Shown here: positions 38,430 to 47,808 of the stretch, one piece after another
Layout of the letters: each line of letters opens with the position of its first letter
Numbering within the stretch: the first letter of the stretch is position 1
Assembly (NCBI GenBank): GCA_021831035.1
Contig: JAKBNL010000001.1
Span: 217,642 to 281,641, forward strand
DNA from: Actinomycetes bacterium
GTDB taxonomy: Bacteria; Actinomycetota; Acidimicrobiia; Acidimicrobiales; RAAP-2
Reading direction: 5' to 3'
DNA: 64,000 nucleotides
Translations under genes and position numbers: made by a program
The notes under the pieces: generated by a model
Databases searched by the model: none
The model's input: only the letters and a program-made list of their open reading frames with translations
What the model was told of the DNA's origin: nothing

Positions 38430-39314
38430 GTGAGCATCTTCGTCGACGAGAGCACCACCGTCATCGTCCAGGGACTCACGGGGTCCCAGGGCCGGTTCCA
38501 CGGCCTGCGCAACCGCGCCTACGGCACCCGGGTCGTGGGCGGGGTCACCCCGGGCAAGGGTGGCACCGACGTGGAGGGCATCCCCGTCTTCGACTCGGTG
38601 CGCGAGGCCGTCGCGACGACCGGCGCCACCGCGAGCTTCATCGCCGTGCCGCCGCGCTTCGCCCCGGCGGCCATCCTCGAGGCCGCCGAGGGCGGGATCG
38701 AGTTCATCGTGTGCATCACCGAGGGCATCCCGGCCCAGGACGAGGCGCTCACCTACAACCGGCTGGTGGAAGAGCACCCCGGGGTGCGCCTGCTCGGGCC
38801 GAACTGCCCGGGCATCATCAGCCCGGGCAAGTGCAACATCGGGATCACCTCGGGCGACATCGCCCTCCCGGGCGGTCCGGTCGGGATCGTCTCGCGCTCG
38901 GGGACCCTCACGTACCAGGCGCTCTACGAGCTGAGTCAGAAGGGCGTGGGCCAGACGACGTGCGTGGGCATCGGCGGCGACCCGGTGCCCGGCACCAACT
39001 TCATCGACTGCCTGGAGGCCTTCCAGGCCGACCCCGAGACCCGGGCCGTGATGATGATCGGCGAGATCGGCGGCTCGGAGGAGGAGCGGGCCGCGCAGTG
39101 GATCGCCCAGAACATGGACAAGCCCGTCGTCGCCTACGTCGCGGGCGTCACCGCCCCCCCGGGTCGCAAGATGGGTCACGCCGGGGCGATCATCTCGGGC
39201 TCGAAGGGGACGGCCCAGGCCAAGATGGCCGCCCTGGCCGACGCCGGCGTGCGGGTCTGCCAGAACCCCACCGAGGCCGGCGAGGCGATGGTCGAGATCG
39301 TCCGGGCGCTCTAG
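38430..39314 (+). CDS. sucD: Succinate-CoA ligase alpha subunit
   Basis: Partner of SucC, 294 residues. The CoA-binding N-terminal Rossmann domain has [12 protein letters not shown], and the phosphorylated active-site histidine is in [15 protein letters not shown] near residue 250. GTG start after AGGAGCGCC. The normal substrate-level phosphorylation step in the cycle, coupled here to purine and folate genes downstream. Confidence 0.96.
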   Translation: MSIFVDESTTVIVQGLTGSQGRFHGLRNRAYGTRVVGGVTPGKGGTDVEGIPVFDSVREAVATTGATASFIAVPPRFAPAAILEAAEGGIEFIVCITEGIPAQDEALTYNRLVEEHPGVRLLGPNCPGIISPGKCNIGITSGDIALPGGPVGIVSRSGTLTYQALYELSQKGVGQTTCVGIGGDPVPGTNFIDCLEAFQADPETRAVMMIGEIGGSEEERAAQWIAQNMDKPVVAYVAGVTAPPGRKMGHAGAIISGSKGTAQAKMAALADAGVRVCQNPTEAGEAMVEIVRAL

Positions 39315-39316
39315 CC

Positions 39317-39934
39317 GTGCCCGTCGCCCTCGGGGTGCTGGTCTCGGGCTCGGGGACGATCCTCGAGGCCTTCCTCGCCGCGGGCCTCGTCCCTCGGGTG
39401 GTGGCGAGCGACCGGGCGTGCCGCGGCCTGGAGGTCGCGCGCGCCGCCGGCGTCGAGGCGCTGCTGGTGGAGCGGGCCGCCTACGGGGGGTTCGCCGGGG
39501 GATTCGAGCGCGAGCGCTACAGCGCCGAGCTCGCCGCGGCCCTCGCCGCGCGCGACGTCGGGCTCGTCGCCATGGCCGGCTTCGGCACCGTGCTCGCCCC
39601 GTCGTTCTTCGCCGCGTTCCCCGGCCGCGTCCTCAACACCCACCCGAGCCTGCTGCCCGCCTTCAAGGGGTGGCACGCGGTCAGCGCCACCCTCGCGGCC
39701 GGGGCCACCGAGACCGGCTGCACGGTGCACGTCGCCACCGAGGCCCTCGACGACGGTCCGATCCTCGCCCAGCGGCGGGTCCCGGTCCTCGAGGGCGACG
39801 ACGAGGCCCGACTGCACGAGCGGATCAAGGCCGTCGAGCGTGCGCTCTACCCCGAGGTCGTCGCGCGCGCGCTGGCCCGGCTCGCGGCCGGTCGCGAGCC
39901 GGCCGACCTCGCCCTCGAGCGGGAGCCGGCGTGA
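39317..39934 (+). CDS. purN: Phosphoribosylglycinamide formyltransferase (GART)
   Basis: Third step of purine synthesis, using 10-formyl-THF; 205 residues. Visible: LVSGSGTILEAF at the N terminus, NTHPSLLPAFKGWHAV with the catalytic Asn and His, and TGCTVHVATEALDDGPIL with the catalytic Asp. The GTG at 39317 is 2 nt after the sucD stop; the ORF-track start is inside sucD. It overlaps purH by 4 nt. Confidence 0.93.
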   Translation: MPVALGVLVSGSGTILEAFLAAGLVPRVVASDRACRGLEVARAAGVEALLVERAAYGGFAGGFERERYSAELAAALAARDVGLVAMAGFGTVLAPSFFAAFPGRVLNTHPSLLPAFKGWHAVSATLAAGATETGCTVHVATEALDDGPILAQRRVPVLEGDDEARLHERIKAVERALYPEVVARALARLAAGREPADLALEREPA

Positions 39935-41439
39935 GGGCGCTGCTCAGCGTCTACGACAAGTCCGGGCTCGTCGAGTTCGCCCGGGGACTCGCCGGGCTGG
40001 GCTGTCAGCTCGTCGCCTCGGGCCAGACGGCCGCCGCGCTGGCCGAGGCGGGCCTCGCGCCGCTCGAGGTGGCCGAACTCACGGGCTTTCCCGAGGTGCT
40101 CGACGGCCGGGTGAAGACCCTGCACCCGCGGGTCCACGCCGGGATCCTCGCCGACCTCGACCGGCCCGAGCACCGCGCCCAGCTCGAGGCGCACGCGATC
40201 GACCCGATCGACCTCGTGGTGGTGAACCTCTACCCCTTCGCCGCCGACCCCTCGGTCGAGCTGATCGACGTGGGCGGCCCGACCCTGGTGCGCGCCGCGG
40301 CGAAGAACCACGCCCACGTCACCGTCGTCACCGACCCGGGCCAGTACGGGTCGGTGCTCGCCGAGCTGCGCGAGCGCGGCGCCACCTCGCCCGAGACGCG
40401 CCGCCGCCTGGCCCGGGCGGCCTTCGCGACGACGGCCGCCTACGACGCGCGGATCGCCGCCTGGCTCGCCGACGACGGGGCGCTGCCCGAGCGGCTCGTG
40501 CTCGACCTCGAGCGCGTCGCGCCCACCCGCTACGGCGAGAACCCCCACCAGCACGCCGCGCGCTACCGGCGCGCCGGCACGCACCCGTGGTGGGACGCCG
40601 TGACCCAGCACGCCGGGTCGACCCTGTCGTACCTGAACTACCTCGACGCCGACGCCGCCTGGCGCCTCGTGCACGAGCTCGCCGGTGACGTGCCCGGTGC
40701 GCGGGCCGCGGCCATTATCAAGCACGCCAACGCCTCGGGGGCCGCGGTGGCCGAGACCCTGGGCGACGCCTTCGACCGGGCCCTCGCCGCCGACCCCCAG
40801 AGCGCCTTCGGCGGGGTCGTGGCGATCGGCGGCGACGTCGACGACGACCTGGCCGCGGCCATCGCCGCCGGGCCCCAGGCCGACGTGATCGTCGCGACCG
40901 GCTTCAGCCCCGGGGCGATCGAGGCCCTCGTCGCCCGGCGCCGGGCCACGCGGTTGCTCGCCGCCCCCGCCCCGGAGCCACTGGGGCTAACGGTGCGCAC
41001 CCTGGGTGACACCGCCCTCGTCCAGAGCGCCGACGAGCTGGTGGCCGCGGCCGCGACGTGGACCTGCGCCACGACGGCCGTCCCGACGCCGGCCCAGATG
41101 GTGGACCTGGTCGTCGCCTGGCGGGTCGGTGCGCGCACGACCTCCAACGCGGTCGTCATCGCGAGGGACGGCGTCGCGGTGGGCGTGGGCGCCGGTCAGC
41201 AGTCCCGGGTCGTCGCGGCCGAACTCGCCGTCGCCAAGGCCGGTGAGCGGGCCCGTGGGGCGTCGGCGGCCTCCGACGCGTTCTTCCCCTTTCCCGACGG
41301 GCTCGAGCGACTGGTCGAGGCCGGGGTCGTCGCCGTCGTCCAGCCGGGCGGCTCGGTGCGCGACGCCGAGGTCATCGCGGCCGCCGACGCGGCCGGGGTC
41401 GCGATGATGATGACCGGCGAGCGCCACTTCCGCCACTAG
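39931..41439 (+). CDS. purH: Bifunctional AICAR formyltransferase / IMP cyclohydrolase
   Basis: Final two steps of IMP synthesis, 502 residues. The N-terminal MGS-fold cyclohydrolase (1-190) includes [22 protein letters not shown] and VVNLYPF. The C-terminal transformylase includes the KH pair in [12 protein letters not shown] near residue 267, [10 protein letters not shown] and [12 protein letters not shown] start overlaps the purN stop (GTGA). It uses the 10-formyl-THF that folD, 13 nt downstream, can make. Confidence 0.95.
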   Translation: MRALLSVYDKSGLVEFARGLAGLGCQLVASGQTAAALAEAGLAPLEVAELTGFPEVLDGRVKTLHPRVHAGILADLDRPEHRAQLEAHAIDPIDLVVVNLYPFAADPSVELIDVGGPTLVRAAAKNHAHVTVVTDPGQYGSVLAELRERGATSPETRRRLARAAFATTAAYDARIAAWLADDGALPERLVLDLERVAPTRYGENPHQHAARYRRAGTHPWWDAVTQHAGSTLSYLNYLDADAAWRLVHELAGDVPGARAAAIIKHANASGAAVAETLGDAFDRALAADPQSAFGGVVAIGGDVDDDLAAAIAAGPQADVIVATGFSPGAIEALVARRRATRLLAAPAPEPLGLTVRTLGDTALVQSADELVAAAATWTCATTAVPTPAQMVDLVVAWRVGARTTSNAVVIARDGVAVGVGAGQQSRVVAAELAVAKAGERARGASAASDAFFPFPDGLERLVEAGVVAVVQPGGSVRDAEVIAAADAAGVAMMMTGERHFRH

Positions 41440-41452
41440 GCCGAGGAGGACC

Positions 41453-42304
41453 ATGGCACAGCTACTCGACGGCGAACGGGTCGCCGCGGGGGTGAAGATG
41501 CAGCTCTCCGAGCGCGTCGCTCGCCTCGTCGCGACCGGGGTGACCCCCGGGCTCGGGACGCTCCTCGTGGGCGAGGACCCCTCGAGCGCCCGCTACGTCG
41601 CCATGAAGGTGGCCGAGTGCGCCGAGATCGGCGTGCGCTCCTTCGACGTGCGCCTGCCCGCCGACGCGAGCCAGTCCGACATCGAGGCGGTCGTCGAGCG
41701 CTTCAACGAGGACCCGGCCGTCCACTCGATCCTCGTCCAGCTCCCGTTGCCCGAGGGCGTGGACGAGACGGCCGTCTTGATGCGGGTCCGCCCCGAGAAG
41801 GACGTCGACGGGCTCCACCCGGTGAACCTCGGTCGGCTCGTCATGGGCACCCCGGGGCCGCTGCCCTGCACGCCCCAGGGGATCGTGGAGCTCCTCGCCG
41901 CCTTCGACGTGCCGGTCGAGGGGCGTCACGTCGTGGTGATCGGTCGGGGACTCACCATCGGCCGTCCCCTCGCGCTCCTGCTCGCGATGAAGCGGCCCCA
42001 CTGCAACGCCGCGGTCACGGTCGTGCACACCGGCGTGGACGACTTCGCCGACCTCGTGCGCACCGGCGACGTCGTCGTCTCGGCGGCCGGACGGGCGGGC
42101 CTGGTGAGAGCCGACATGATCCGGCCCGGCGCGGCCGTCGTCGGGGCGGGCACCTCCTTCGAGGGCCGCCGCCTGCTCTCGGACCTCGCCGACGACGTCG
42201 CCGAGGTCGCCGGGTGGGTCACGCCGCGCCTGGGTGGTGTGGGTCCCATGACCCGTGCCATGCTGTTGCGCAACGCCGTGCTGGCCGCCGAGAGGACACG
42301 ATGA
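41453..42304 (+). CDS. folD: Methylenetetrahydrofolate dehydrogenase/cyclohydrolase
   Basis: Interconverts methylene-, methenyl- and 10-formyl-THF; 283 residues. The catalytic tyrosine and lysine are in SARYVAMK near residue 50, followed by VQLPLP, KDVDGLHP and the NADP loop VIGRGLTIGRP. AGGAGGACC precedes the ATG. It supplies purN and purH upstream and metF downstream, a coherent one-carbon unit. Its stop overlaps the next ATG by 4 nt. Confidence 0.96.
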   Translation: MAQLLDGERVAAGVKMQLSERVARLVATGVTPGLGTLLVGEDPSSARYVAMKVAECAEIGVRSFDVRLPADASQSDIEAVVERFNEDPAVHSILVQLPLPEGVDETAVLMRVRPEKDVDGLHPVNLGRLVMGTPGPLPCTPQGIVELLAAFDVPVEGRHVVVIGRGLTIGRPLALLLAMKRPHCNAAVTVVHTGVDDFADLVRTGDVVVSAAGRAGLVRADMIRPGAAVVGAGTSFEGRRLLSDLADDVAEVAGWVTPRLGGVGPMTRAMLLRNAVLAAERTR

Positions 42305-42687
42305 CCACGACCGACGACGCCCACCACGACGAACGTGGTCGAGAGCTCGACTACCGGCCCTGGGGCGCCTTCTGGGTGCTCGACGACGAGCGCGGCGACC
42401 ACAAGGTGAAGCGGCTCGTGGTCGAGCCCGGGAAGCGGTTGAGCTATCAGCGCCACCGCCGGCGCGCCGAGCACTGGTTCGTGGTGGCCGGCGTCGCGAC
42501 GGTGGTGCTCGACGGCGAGGAGTTCACCCTCGGGCCGGGCCAGAGCACCGACATCGCGGTCGGCCAGGCGCACCGGTGCGAGAACCGCGGCACCGAGCCG
42601 GTGACCCTCGTCGAGGTCCAGACCGGCACCTATTTCGGCGAGGACGACATCGAGCGCCTCGAGGACGACTTCGGTCGCGCCGGCTAG
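42301..42687 (+). CDS. Stand-alone cupin of the type II phosphomannose isomerase family
   Basis: A 128-residue single cupin domain. RPWGAFWVL, VKRLVVEPGKRLSYQRH, RAEHWFVVAGVATV, GQAHRCENRG and EVQTGTYFGEDDIERLEDDFGR follow the C-terminal domain of bifunctional mannose-1-phosphate guanylyltransferase/mannose-6-phosphate isomerase almost step by step. Activity (isomerase or sugar-phosphate binding) is inferred. ATG overlaps the folD stop (ATGA). No mannose gene is adjacent, so its place among folate genes is unexplained. Confidence 0.8.
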   Translation: MTTTDDAHHDERGRELDYRPWGAFWVLDDERGDHKVKRLVVEPGKRLSYQRHRRRAEHWFVVAGVATVVLDGEEFTLGPGQSTDIAVGQAHRCENRGTEPVTLVEVQTGTYFGEDDIERLEDDFGRAG

Positions 42688-42691
42688 GCCC

Positions 42692-43537
42692 GTGCGCGTC
42701 GACGAGCTGGTCGCCCGCGGGCGGACCCGATCCTTCGAGTTCTTCCCGCCCAAGGGCGAGGAGGAGCGTCTCGTCCTCGAGACGACCCTCGTCGAGCTCG
42801 AGGGGCTCGCGCCCTCCTTCGTGTCGGTGACCTACCGGGGGGGCGAGGCCAGTCGCCAGCGGACCTTCGACCTCGTGACCTCGATCGAGGCCAAGGGGCT
42901 CACGGCCATGGCCCACCTGATCTGCGTGGGCAACGGCCGAGCCGAGATGCGCGAGCTGCTCGCGCGCTACGTCGAGGCCGGGGTGGAGAACGTGATGGCC
43001 CTGGGCGGGGACACCCCCTCGGGCGAGGCCCCGTCGGGCGAACTGCGCTACGCGAGCGAGCTCATCGAACTCGTTCGCGAGGCCGGACCCCTCTGCGTGG
43101 GGGTGGGGGCCCACCCCCAGGGGCACCCCCGCTCGCCCGACCGGGCGAGCGACCGGCGGCGCCTCGCCGACAAGCTGCGCCTCGCCGACTTCGCGGTGAC
43201 CCAGTTCTTCTTCGAGCCCGAGGAGTGGACCCGCCTGGTGCTCGAACTGGCCGAGCTCGGGGTCGACAAGCCCGTCCTCGCCGGGATCATGCCCGTGACG
43301 ACCCTGTCGGGGATCGCCCGCATGGCCCAGATGGGGGCGGCCGTGCCCGACTGGCTCGTCGAGCGCCTCGAGGCGGCCCACGCGCGCGGCGGACCGGGGG
43401 CGGTGCGGGCCGAGGGGGTGCGCGCGGCCACCGAGCTGTGCGAGGCGCTGCTCGACGAGGACGTCCCGGGGCTGCACTTCTACACGCTCAATCGCTCCAG
43501 CGCGACCCGAGAGATCCACCGGGCCCTCTTCCCCTAG
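42692..43537 (+). CDS. metF: Methylenetetrahydrofolate reductase
   Basis: FAD TIM-barrel enzyme reducing methylene-THF to 5-methyl-THF for methionine synthesis; 281 residues. Landmarks are SFEFFPPKGEEE at the N terminus, FVSVTYRGG, ALGGDTPSGE and VTQFFFEPEEW. GTG start 4 nt after the cupin stop. It ends the mutase-sucCD-pur-fol run; its stop codon lies within the left arm of a perfect hairpin. Confidence 0.95.
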   Translation: MRVDELVARGRTRSFEFFPPKGEEERLVLETTLVELEGLAPSFVSVTYRGGEASRQRTFDLVTSIEAKGLTAMAHLICVGNGRAEMRELLARYVEAGVENVMALGGDTPSGEAPSGELRYASELIELVREAGPLCVGVGAHPQGHPRSPDRASDRRRLADKLRLADFAVTQFFFEPEEWTRLVLELAELGVDKPVLAGIMPVTTLSGIARMAQMGAAVPDWLVERLEAAHARGGPGAVRAEGVRAATELCEALLDEDVPGLHFYTLNRSSATREIHRALFP

Positions 43538-43556
43538 GGACCGAGGTCCCTAGGGG
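43531..43556 (+). terminator. Hairpin spanning the metF stop codon
   Basis: CCCCTAGGGAC-CGAG-GTCCCTAGGGG, a perfect 11-bp stem; the TAG of metF (43535-43537) lies in the left arm. The position suggests a terminator of the long operon before icd. Confidence 0.6.
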
Positions 43557-43575
43557 ACCCCTCGAGGGCCGGTCC

Positions 43576-43581
43576 TAGGAT
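43576..43581 (+). promoter_or_regulatory. -10 box TAGGAT of a likely leaderless icd transcript
   Basis: TAGGAT ends 7 nt before the ATG at 43589 and includes the alternative ATG at 43580, so the downstream start is preferred. Confidence 0.45.
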
Positions 43582-43588
43582 GGGCGCC

Positions 43589-44785
43589 ATGGCCCAGAAG
43601 ATCACCGTGGACGCCTCGGGCGCCCTGAACGTACCCGACGACCCGATCATCCCCTACGTCGAGGGGGACGGCACGGGCGTCGACATCTGGCCGGCCGCCC
43701 AGCTCGTGATGGACGCGGCCGCGACCAAGCACGGCAAGACCATCCACTGGAAGGAGGTCCTGGCCGGGGAGAAGGCCTACAACCGGACCAAGGACTGGCT
43801 GCCGGCCGAGACGGTCGAGGCCTTCCGGGAGTACCTGATCGGCATCAAGGGCCCCCTCACCACCCCGATCGGCGGCGGGTTCCGCTCGCTCAACGTGGCG
43901 CTGCGCCAGATCCTCGACCTCTACGTCTGCCTGCGCCCGGTGCGCTGGTTCAGCGGCGTCCCCTCGCCGGTCAAGCGGCCCGAGGACGTCGACATGGTCA
44001 TCTTCCGTGAGAACACCGAGGACGTCTACGCCGGGCTCGAGCTCGAGGCCGGCACCGCCGAGGCCGAGAAGTTGCGCGCCTTCGTGAAGGAGTCCTTCGG
44101 CTGGGACGTGCGCGAGGGCAGCGGCCTCGGGCTCAAGCCCATCTCGCGCTTCGGCTCGGAGCGGCTCGTCCGGGCCGCCCTCAACTACGCGGTGGCCCGC
44201 AAGCGCGACTCGGTGACCCTGGTGCACAAGGGCAACATCCAGAAGTTCACCGAGGGCGCCTTCCGCAAGTGGGGTTACGAGCTGGTGCGCGAGGAGTTCG
44301 CCGACGTCGCCGTCGGCTGGGACGACTGCAACGGCGAGCCCGGCGGCAAGATCCTCGTGAAGGACGTCATCGCCGACATCGCCCTCCAGCAGGTCCTGAC
44401 CCGCCCCCGCGAGTTCAGCGTGATCGCCACGACGAACCTCAACGGCGACTACCTCTCCGACGCGTTGGCCGCCCAGGTGGGTGGGATCGGCATCGCGCCG
44501 GGCGCCAACATCAACTACGTCACTGGCCACGGAATCTTCGAGGCCACCCACGGCACGGCGCCCAAGTACGCCGGCCAGGACAAGGTCAACCCCGGCTCGG
44601 TCCTGCTGTCGGGCGTGCTCATGTTCGAGCACCTCGGCTGGCAGTCCGCGGCCGACGATATCGTGCGGGCCCTCGAGGCGACCATCGCCGAGAAGATCGT
44701 CACCTACGACTTCGCCCGCCTGACCGAGGGTGCCCACGAGGTCAAGTGCTCGGAGTTCGCCCAGGCCATCGTCGACCGTCTCTAG
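43589..44785 (+). CDS. icd: Isocitrate dehydrogenase (NADP+), homodimeric type
   Basis: TCA-cycle oxidative decarboxylation; 398 residues. The substrate loop [17 protein letters not shown] carries the serine phosphorylated in E. coli Icd, and [18 protein letters not shown] contains the Lys-Tyr pair that confers NADP specificity in E. coli. Many actinobacteria instead use the unrelated monomeric enzyme. ATG 43589 is chosen over 43580 because TAGGAT, 7 nt upstream, would make the transcript leaderless. mdh follows 16 nt downstream. Confidence 0.94.
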   Translation: MAQKITVDASGALNVPDDPIIPYVEGDGTGVDIWPAAQLVMDAAATKHGKTIHWKEVLAGEKAYNRTKDWLPAETVEAFREYLIGIKGPLTTPIGGGFRSLNVALRQILDLYVCLRPVRWFSGVPSPVKRPEDVDMVIFRENTEDVYAGLELEAGTAEAEKLRAFVKESFGWDVREGSGLGLKPISRFGSERLVRAALNYAVARKRDSVTLVHKGNIQKFTEGAFRKWGYELVREEFADVAVGWDDCNGEPGGKILVKDVIADIALQQVLTRPREFSVIATTNLNGDYLSDALAAQVGGIGIAPGANINYVTGHGIFEATHGTAPKYAGQDKVNPGSVLLSGVLMFEHLGWQSAADDIVRALEATIAEKIVTYDFARLTEGAHEVKCSEFAQAIVDRL

Positions 44786-44801
44786 TCACCGAGGAGGAGA
44801 G

Positions 44802-45788
44802 ATGCCCCCCGTCACCGTCACCGTGACCGGCGCCGCCGGTCAGATCGGCTACGCCCTCTTGTTCCGGATCGCCTCGGGTGCCCTCTTCGGGCCCGAGACG
44901 CCCGTGGCGCTGCGCCTGCTCGAGATCGAGCCCGCGATGAAGGCGCTCGAGGGCGTCGTCATGGAGCTCGACGACTGCGCCTTCCCCCTGCTCACCTCGA
45001 TCGAGGCGACGAGCGACCTCGCGACGGCCTTCGACGGGACGAACTGGGCCCTGCTGGTGGGCTCCATCCCGCGCAAGGCCGGCATGGAGCGCGGCGACCT
45101 GCTCAGCGTGAACGGTGGCATCTTCAAGCCCCAGGGCCAGGCGATCGCGGCGCACGCCGCCGGTGACGTGCGGGTGCTGGTGGTGGGCAACCCCTGCAAC
45201 ACCAACTGTCTGATCGCCCGCTCGGCCGCCCCCGAGGTGCCCGCGGAGCGCTGGTTCGCCATGACCCGCCTCGACCAGAACCGGGCCGAGACCCAGCTGG
45301 CCACCCGGGCCGGCGTGCCGGTCGCCGAGGTCAAGAACCTCGCGATCTGGGGCAACCACTCCTCGACCCAGTTCCCCGACGTCGCCAACGCGACCATCGC
45401 CGGCCGCCCGGCCCCCGAGGTGATCGCCGACGACGCCTGGCTGCGCGGGGAGTTCCTCACGACGGTCCAGAAGCGCGGGGCGGCCATCATCGAGGCCCGC
45501 GGGCTCTCCTCGGCCGCCTCGGCGGCGAACGCCGCGATCGACACCGTGGTCTCGCTCACGACGCCCACACCCCCGGACGACTGCGCCTCGGTCGCGGTGA
45601 CGACCCGTGGCGAGTACGGGGTGCCCGAGGGTCTCACCTTCGGCCTGCCGATCGTCGCCGACGGGCGGGGCGGCTACTCGGTGAAAGAGGGCTTCGCCCA
45701 CGACGCGTTCGCCCGCGAGCGGGTCGCCGCCACGACCGCCGAGCTCCTGGGCGAGCGCGACGAGGTCCGTGCGCTCGGGCTGATCTAG
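44802..45788 (+). CDS. mdh: Malate dehydrogenase
   Basis: NAD-dependent malate/oxaloacetate interconversion; 328 residues, type 2 (cytosolic-like) MDH. Visible are the NAD loop [28 protein letters not shown] with substrate-binding Arg, GNPCNTN, and the catalytic His in [24 protein letters not shown] precedes the ATG at 44802; the ORF-track start lies inside icd. Together with icd it forms a two-gene TCA operon. Confidence 0.96.
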   Translation: MPPVTVTVTGAAGQIGYALLFRIASGALFGPETPVALRLLEIEPAMKALEGVVMELDDCAFPLLTSIEATSDLATAFDGTNWALLVGSIPRKAGMERGDLLSVNGGIFKPQGQAIAAHAAGDVRVLVVGNPCNTNCLIARSAAPEVPAERWFAMTRLDQNRAETQLATRAGVPVAEVKNLAIWGNHSSTQFPDVANATIAGRPAPEVIADDAWLRGEFLTTVQKRGAAIIEARGLSSAASAANAAIDTVVSLTTPTPPDDCASVAVTTRGEYGVPEGLTFGLPIVADGRGGYSVKEGFAHDAFARERVAATTAELLGERDEVRALGLI

Positions 45789-45804
45789 ACCCACCCCGCC
45801 GGGC

Positions 45805-45822
45805 CGACCGGGCCCCCGGTCG
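45805..45822 (+). terminator. Short hairpin after mdh
   Basis: CGACCGG-GCCC-CCGGTCG, 7-bp stem, 17 nt after the stop. Confidence 0.4.
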
Positions 45823-45877
45823 ACGACCCGTCGCCTCGGCCGGCGTCGCCGTGGTGTAGACAGTGTGTTCGCCGTGC

Positions 45878-45904
45878 GTCGGCGGCGTCGGCGGCGTCGG
45901 CGGC
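45878..45904 (+). repeat. Three tandem copies of GTCGGCGGC
   Basis: Three perfect 9-nt units in the 130-nt gap upstream of the exported paralogue, close to its ribosome-binding site GGGAGGG. Possible slippage-prone spacer. Confidence 0.6.
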
Positions 45905-45920
45905 GGGTCGGGAGGGCACG

Positions 45921-47048
45921 GTGATTCCACGGGCGCGTGACGGGTCTCGCGTCACCCGGCGGGGCCGCGCGCGACCGATCACGGCGATGATCGCGCTCGG
46001 CGCGACCCTGGTCGCCCCCCTGGCGGGAGGGGCGTGCGCCGGTGCCGGTGGCGCGACCCTCGCCCACGAGAACGTGGTCGCGGGGGGCGTGTCCTCGCCG
46101 GCCGGCGTTGCGGCGCGCGGGGCGAGGCTCGTCGCCGACGGCGGCGGCTCGGGCGCCGCGGGGCGGTTCTCCCCCCTCACGGGGGTGCGCACGCCCACCA
46201 CGATCTCGCTGCGCGCCCAGACCACGAGCGCCGTCTACGCCGCCGTCGACGTCCTGAGTGCGACGGTCTCGGCGGCGGGGACGGTCACCTTCTTCGCCGA
46301 CGGCGCGGCGATCGCGGGCTGCTCGGACGTCGTCACCGCGACGACGGCCACCTGTGCGTGGTCGCCCTCGTCGGTGGGTGCGGTGACCGTCACGGCCTCG
46401 CTGCGCCCGGGGGACGCCACCGACGCGCCCTCGTCCTCCGCGCCGGTCGTCGTGTCGGTCCGGCCGGCCGCCTCGACGGTCCGGCTGACGGTCACCGGCC
46501 CGGGCGTCGCCGCGGTCAGCGGGGCGAGGCTCACCGCGACGGCGACGGTCTCGGTGCCCGGCACGGTGACCTTCAGCGCCAACGGACGGACGGTCCCGGG
46601 CTGTCTCGGGGTGCCCGCGCCGGCGACGACCGCCACGTGCCACCTGCGCGCGGGGTCCGCGGGGCGCCTCACGGTGACGGCGTCGCTCGCCCCGGCGAGC
46701 CCGGACGACGCACCGTCGAGCCAGGGGGTGACCTTCGGGGTCGTGGCGCCGCGTCGCGCGACCCGGATCGGCCCCTTCGCGATCGGCGGCGCGACCCTCA
46801 CCCCGTCGCTGGCTCGCCAGGTGGCCCTCGCGGCGACGGCGATCGCGCGCGACGGCTACCGCGTCGTGGGGGTGCTCGGCCACGAACGACCGGGCTCGGC
46901 GGACGGGGGCGGGGCCCTCGCGCGCGCCCGCGCGGTGGCGGCCCGGCTGCGTTCCGACCTCGCGGCCCGTGGCGCGGGGTCGGTCCGCGTCGTGGTCGCG
47001 GTGGGGACGAGCGGCGCCCCGTCGGTGACGGTGACGATGGCGATCTGA
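45921..47048 (+). CDS. Exported protein with two Ig-like domains and OmpA-like C-terminal domain
   Basis: A 375-residue secreted protein: signal region (about 1-42), a low-complexity Ala/Gly stretch, two related Ig-like (Big_3-like) domains (about 92-180 and 183-272; AGTVTFFADG and PGTVTFSANG mark equivalent strands), then an OmpA-like domain (about 283-375) with GGATLTPSLARQVALAA, VLGHERPGS and ALARARAVAARL. The GHxxxxGS element is closer to canonical OmpA than in the two paralogues at 15675 and 19203. GTG start after GGGAGGG. It is 26 kb from those paralogues and has no envelope neighbour. Confidence 0.65.
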   Translation: MIPRARDGSRVTRRGRARPITAMIALGATLVAPLAGGACAGAGGATLAHENVVAGGVSSPAGVAARGARLVADGGGSGAAGRFSPLTGVRTPTTISLRAQTTSAVYAAVDVLSATVSAAGTVTFFADGAAIAGCSDVVTATTATCAWSPSSVGAVTVTASLRPGDATDAPSSSAPVVVSVRPAASTVRLTVTGPGVAAVSGARLTATATVSVPGTVTFSANGRTVPGCLGVPAPATTATCHLRAGSAGRLTVTASLAPASPDDAPSSQGVTFGVVAPRRATRIGPFAIGGATLTPSLARQVALAATAIARDGYRVVGVLGHERPGSADGGGALARARAVAARLRSDLAARGAGSVRVVVAVGTSGAPSVTVTMAI

Positions 47049-47121
47049 GGTCGGGCCAGCGCGACGGCGTCGCTCGTCCGGGGCCGGTCGGTGGGGCCTA
47101 CCGTGGGCGCGGGGGGGCGAC

Positions 47122-47766
47122 GTGTTCGACAAGCGCAAGGAGAAGGAGGCGGCCGCGGCCCAGGGCGCGGCCCTCGCCGAGTGGAACGCCCAGCTGAGTG
47201 AGCTCGAGACGTTGCTCGCGATCGCCCGGGGGACCCTGAGCGTGACCCTGGGGCATCTCATGGTGGCCCCGGGGGAGCGCGCCGTCGGCGAGGTCACCAA
47301 CGTCGGCCTCGTCCAAGAGCGCCGCGGGGCGGGCCACTACGAGGGCGCGAGTCAGGGGGTCTCCTTCCCCATCGGCCACGTCGCCGGCCGCTCCGTGCGC
47401 TACCGCGTCGGGGCGACCCGGGGCCACTACGTCCAGGGGGCGCCCCAGCCCACCGCCGTCGACACCGGCACGATGTCGATCACCGACCGCCGGCTCGTCT
47501 ACCAGGGGGCCCAGCACACCAGCGAGTGCGACTTCGCCCGTCTCGTCGGCATCGACCACCAGCCCGGCCAGATCACCGTCAGCGTCTCGAACCGCGCGCA
47601 CCCCACCGTCCTGCACTACGGCACGGCGATCGACGAGTGGGTGGAGAGTCGGCTCACCCTGGCCCTCGCCCTCTTCAAGGGCCAGGCCGACCAGGTCGTC
47701 GAGGGGCTCAACGCCCAGATCGCCGAGCTGCACGCGACGCGCCCCGGCGGGACCCCTCCGGGCTAG
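47122..47766 (+). CDS. Protein of unknown function with PH-like/GRAM-like beta region
   Basis: A 214-residue soluble protein I cannot name. It starts with a charged helix (FDKRKEKEAAAA). The central part contains TGTMSITDRRLVYQG followed by FARLVGIDHQPGQITVSVSNR, a pattern seen in small PH-like or GRAM-like bacterial domains in which a "used to read a cellular value" strand pair follows TDRRL. No signal peptide or membrane segment. GTG start after GGGGGGGCGAC; TACCGT at 47099-47104 may be its -10 box. Monocistronic, followed by a hairpin. Confidence 0.55.
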   Translation: MFDKRKEKEAAAAQGAALAEWNAQLSELETLLAIARGTLSVTLGHLMVAPGERAVGEVTNVGLVQERRGAGHYEGASQGVSFPIGHVAGRSVRYRVGATRGHYVQGAPQPTAVDTGTMSITDRRLVYQGAQHTSECDFARLVGIDHQPGQITVSVSNRAHPTVLHYGTAIDEWVESRLTLALALFKGQADQVVEGLNAQIAELHATRPGGTPPG

Positions 47767-47784
47767 CCCGGGCCGGGCCCGGGC
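47766..47784 (+). terminator. Hairpin after the unknown gene
   Basis: GCCCGGGC-CGG-GCCCGGGC, an 8-bp stem that begins at the last base of the stop codon. Confidence 0.4.
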
Positions 47785-47796
47785 CGGTCGCGACCC

Positions 47797-47802
47797 TAGA
47801 CT
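47797..47802 (+). promoter_or_regulatory. -10 box TAGACT of a likely leaderless GNAT transcript
   Basis: TAGACT ends 6 nt before the GTG at 47809, matching the leaderless pattern at glmS. Confidence 0.45.
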
Positions 47803-47808
47803 GCCCCG

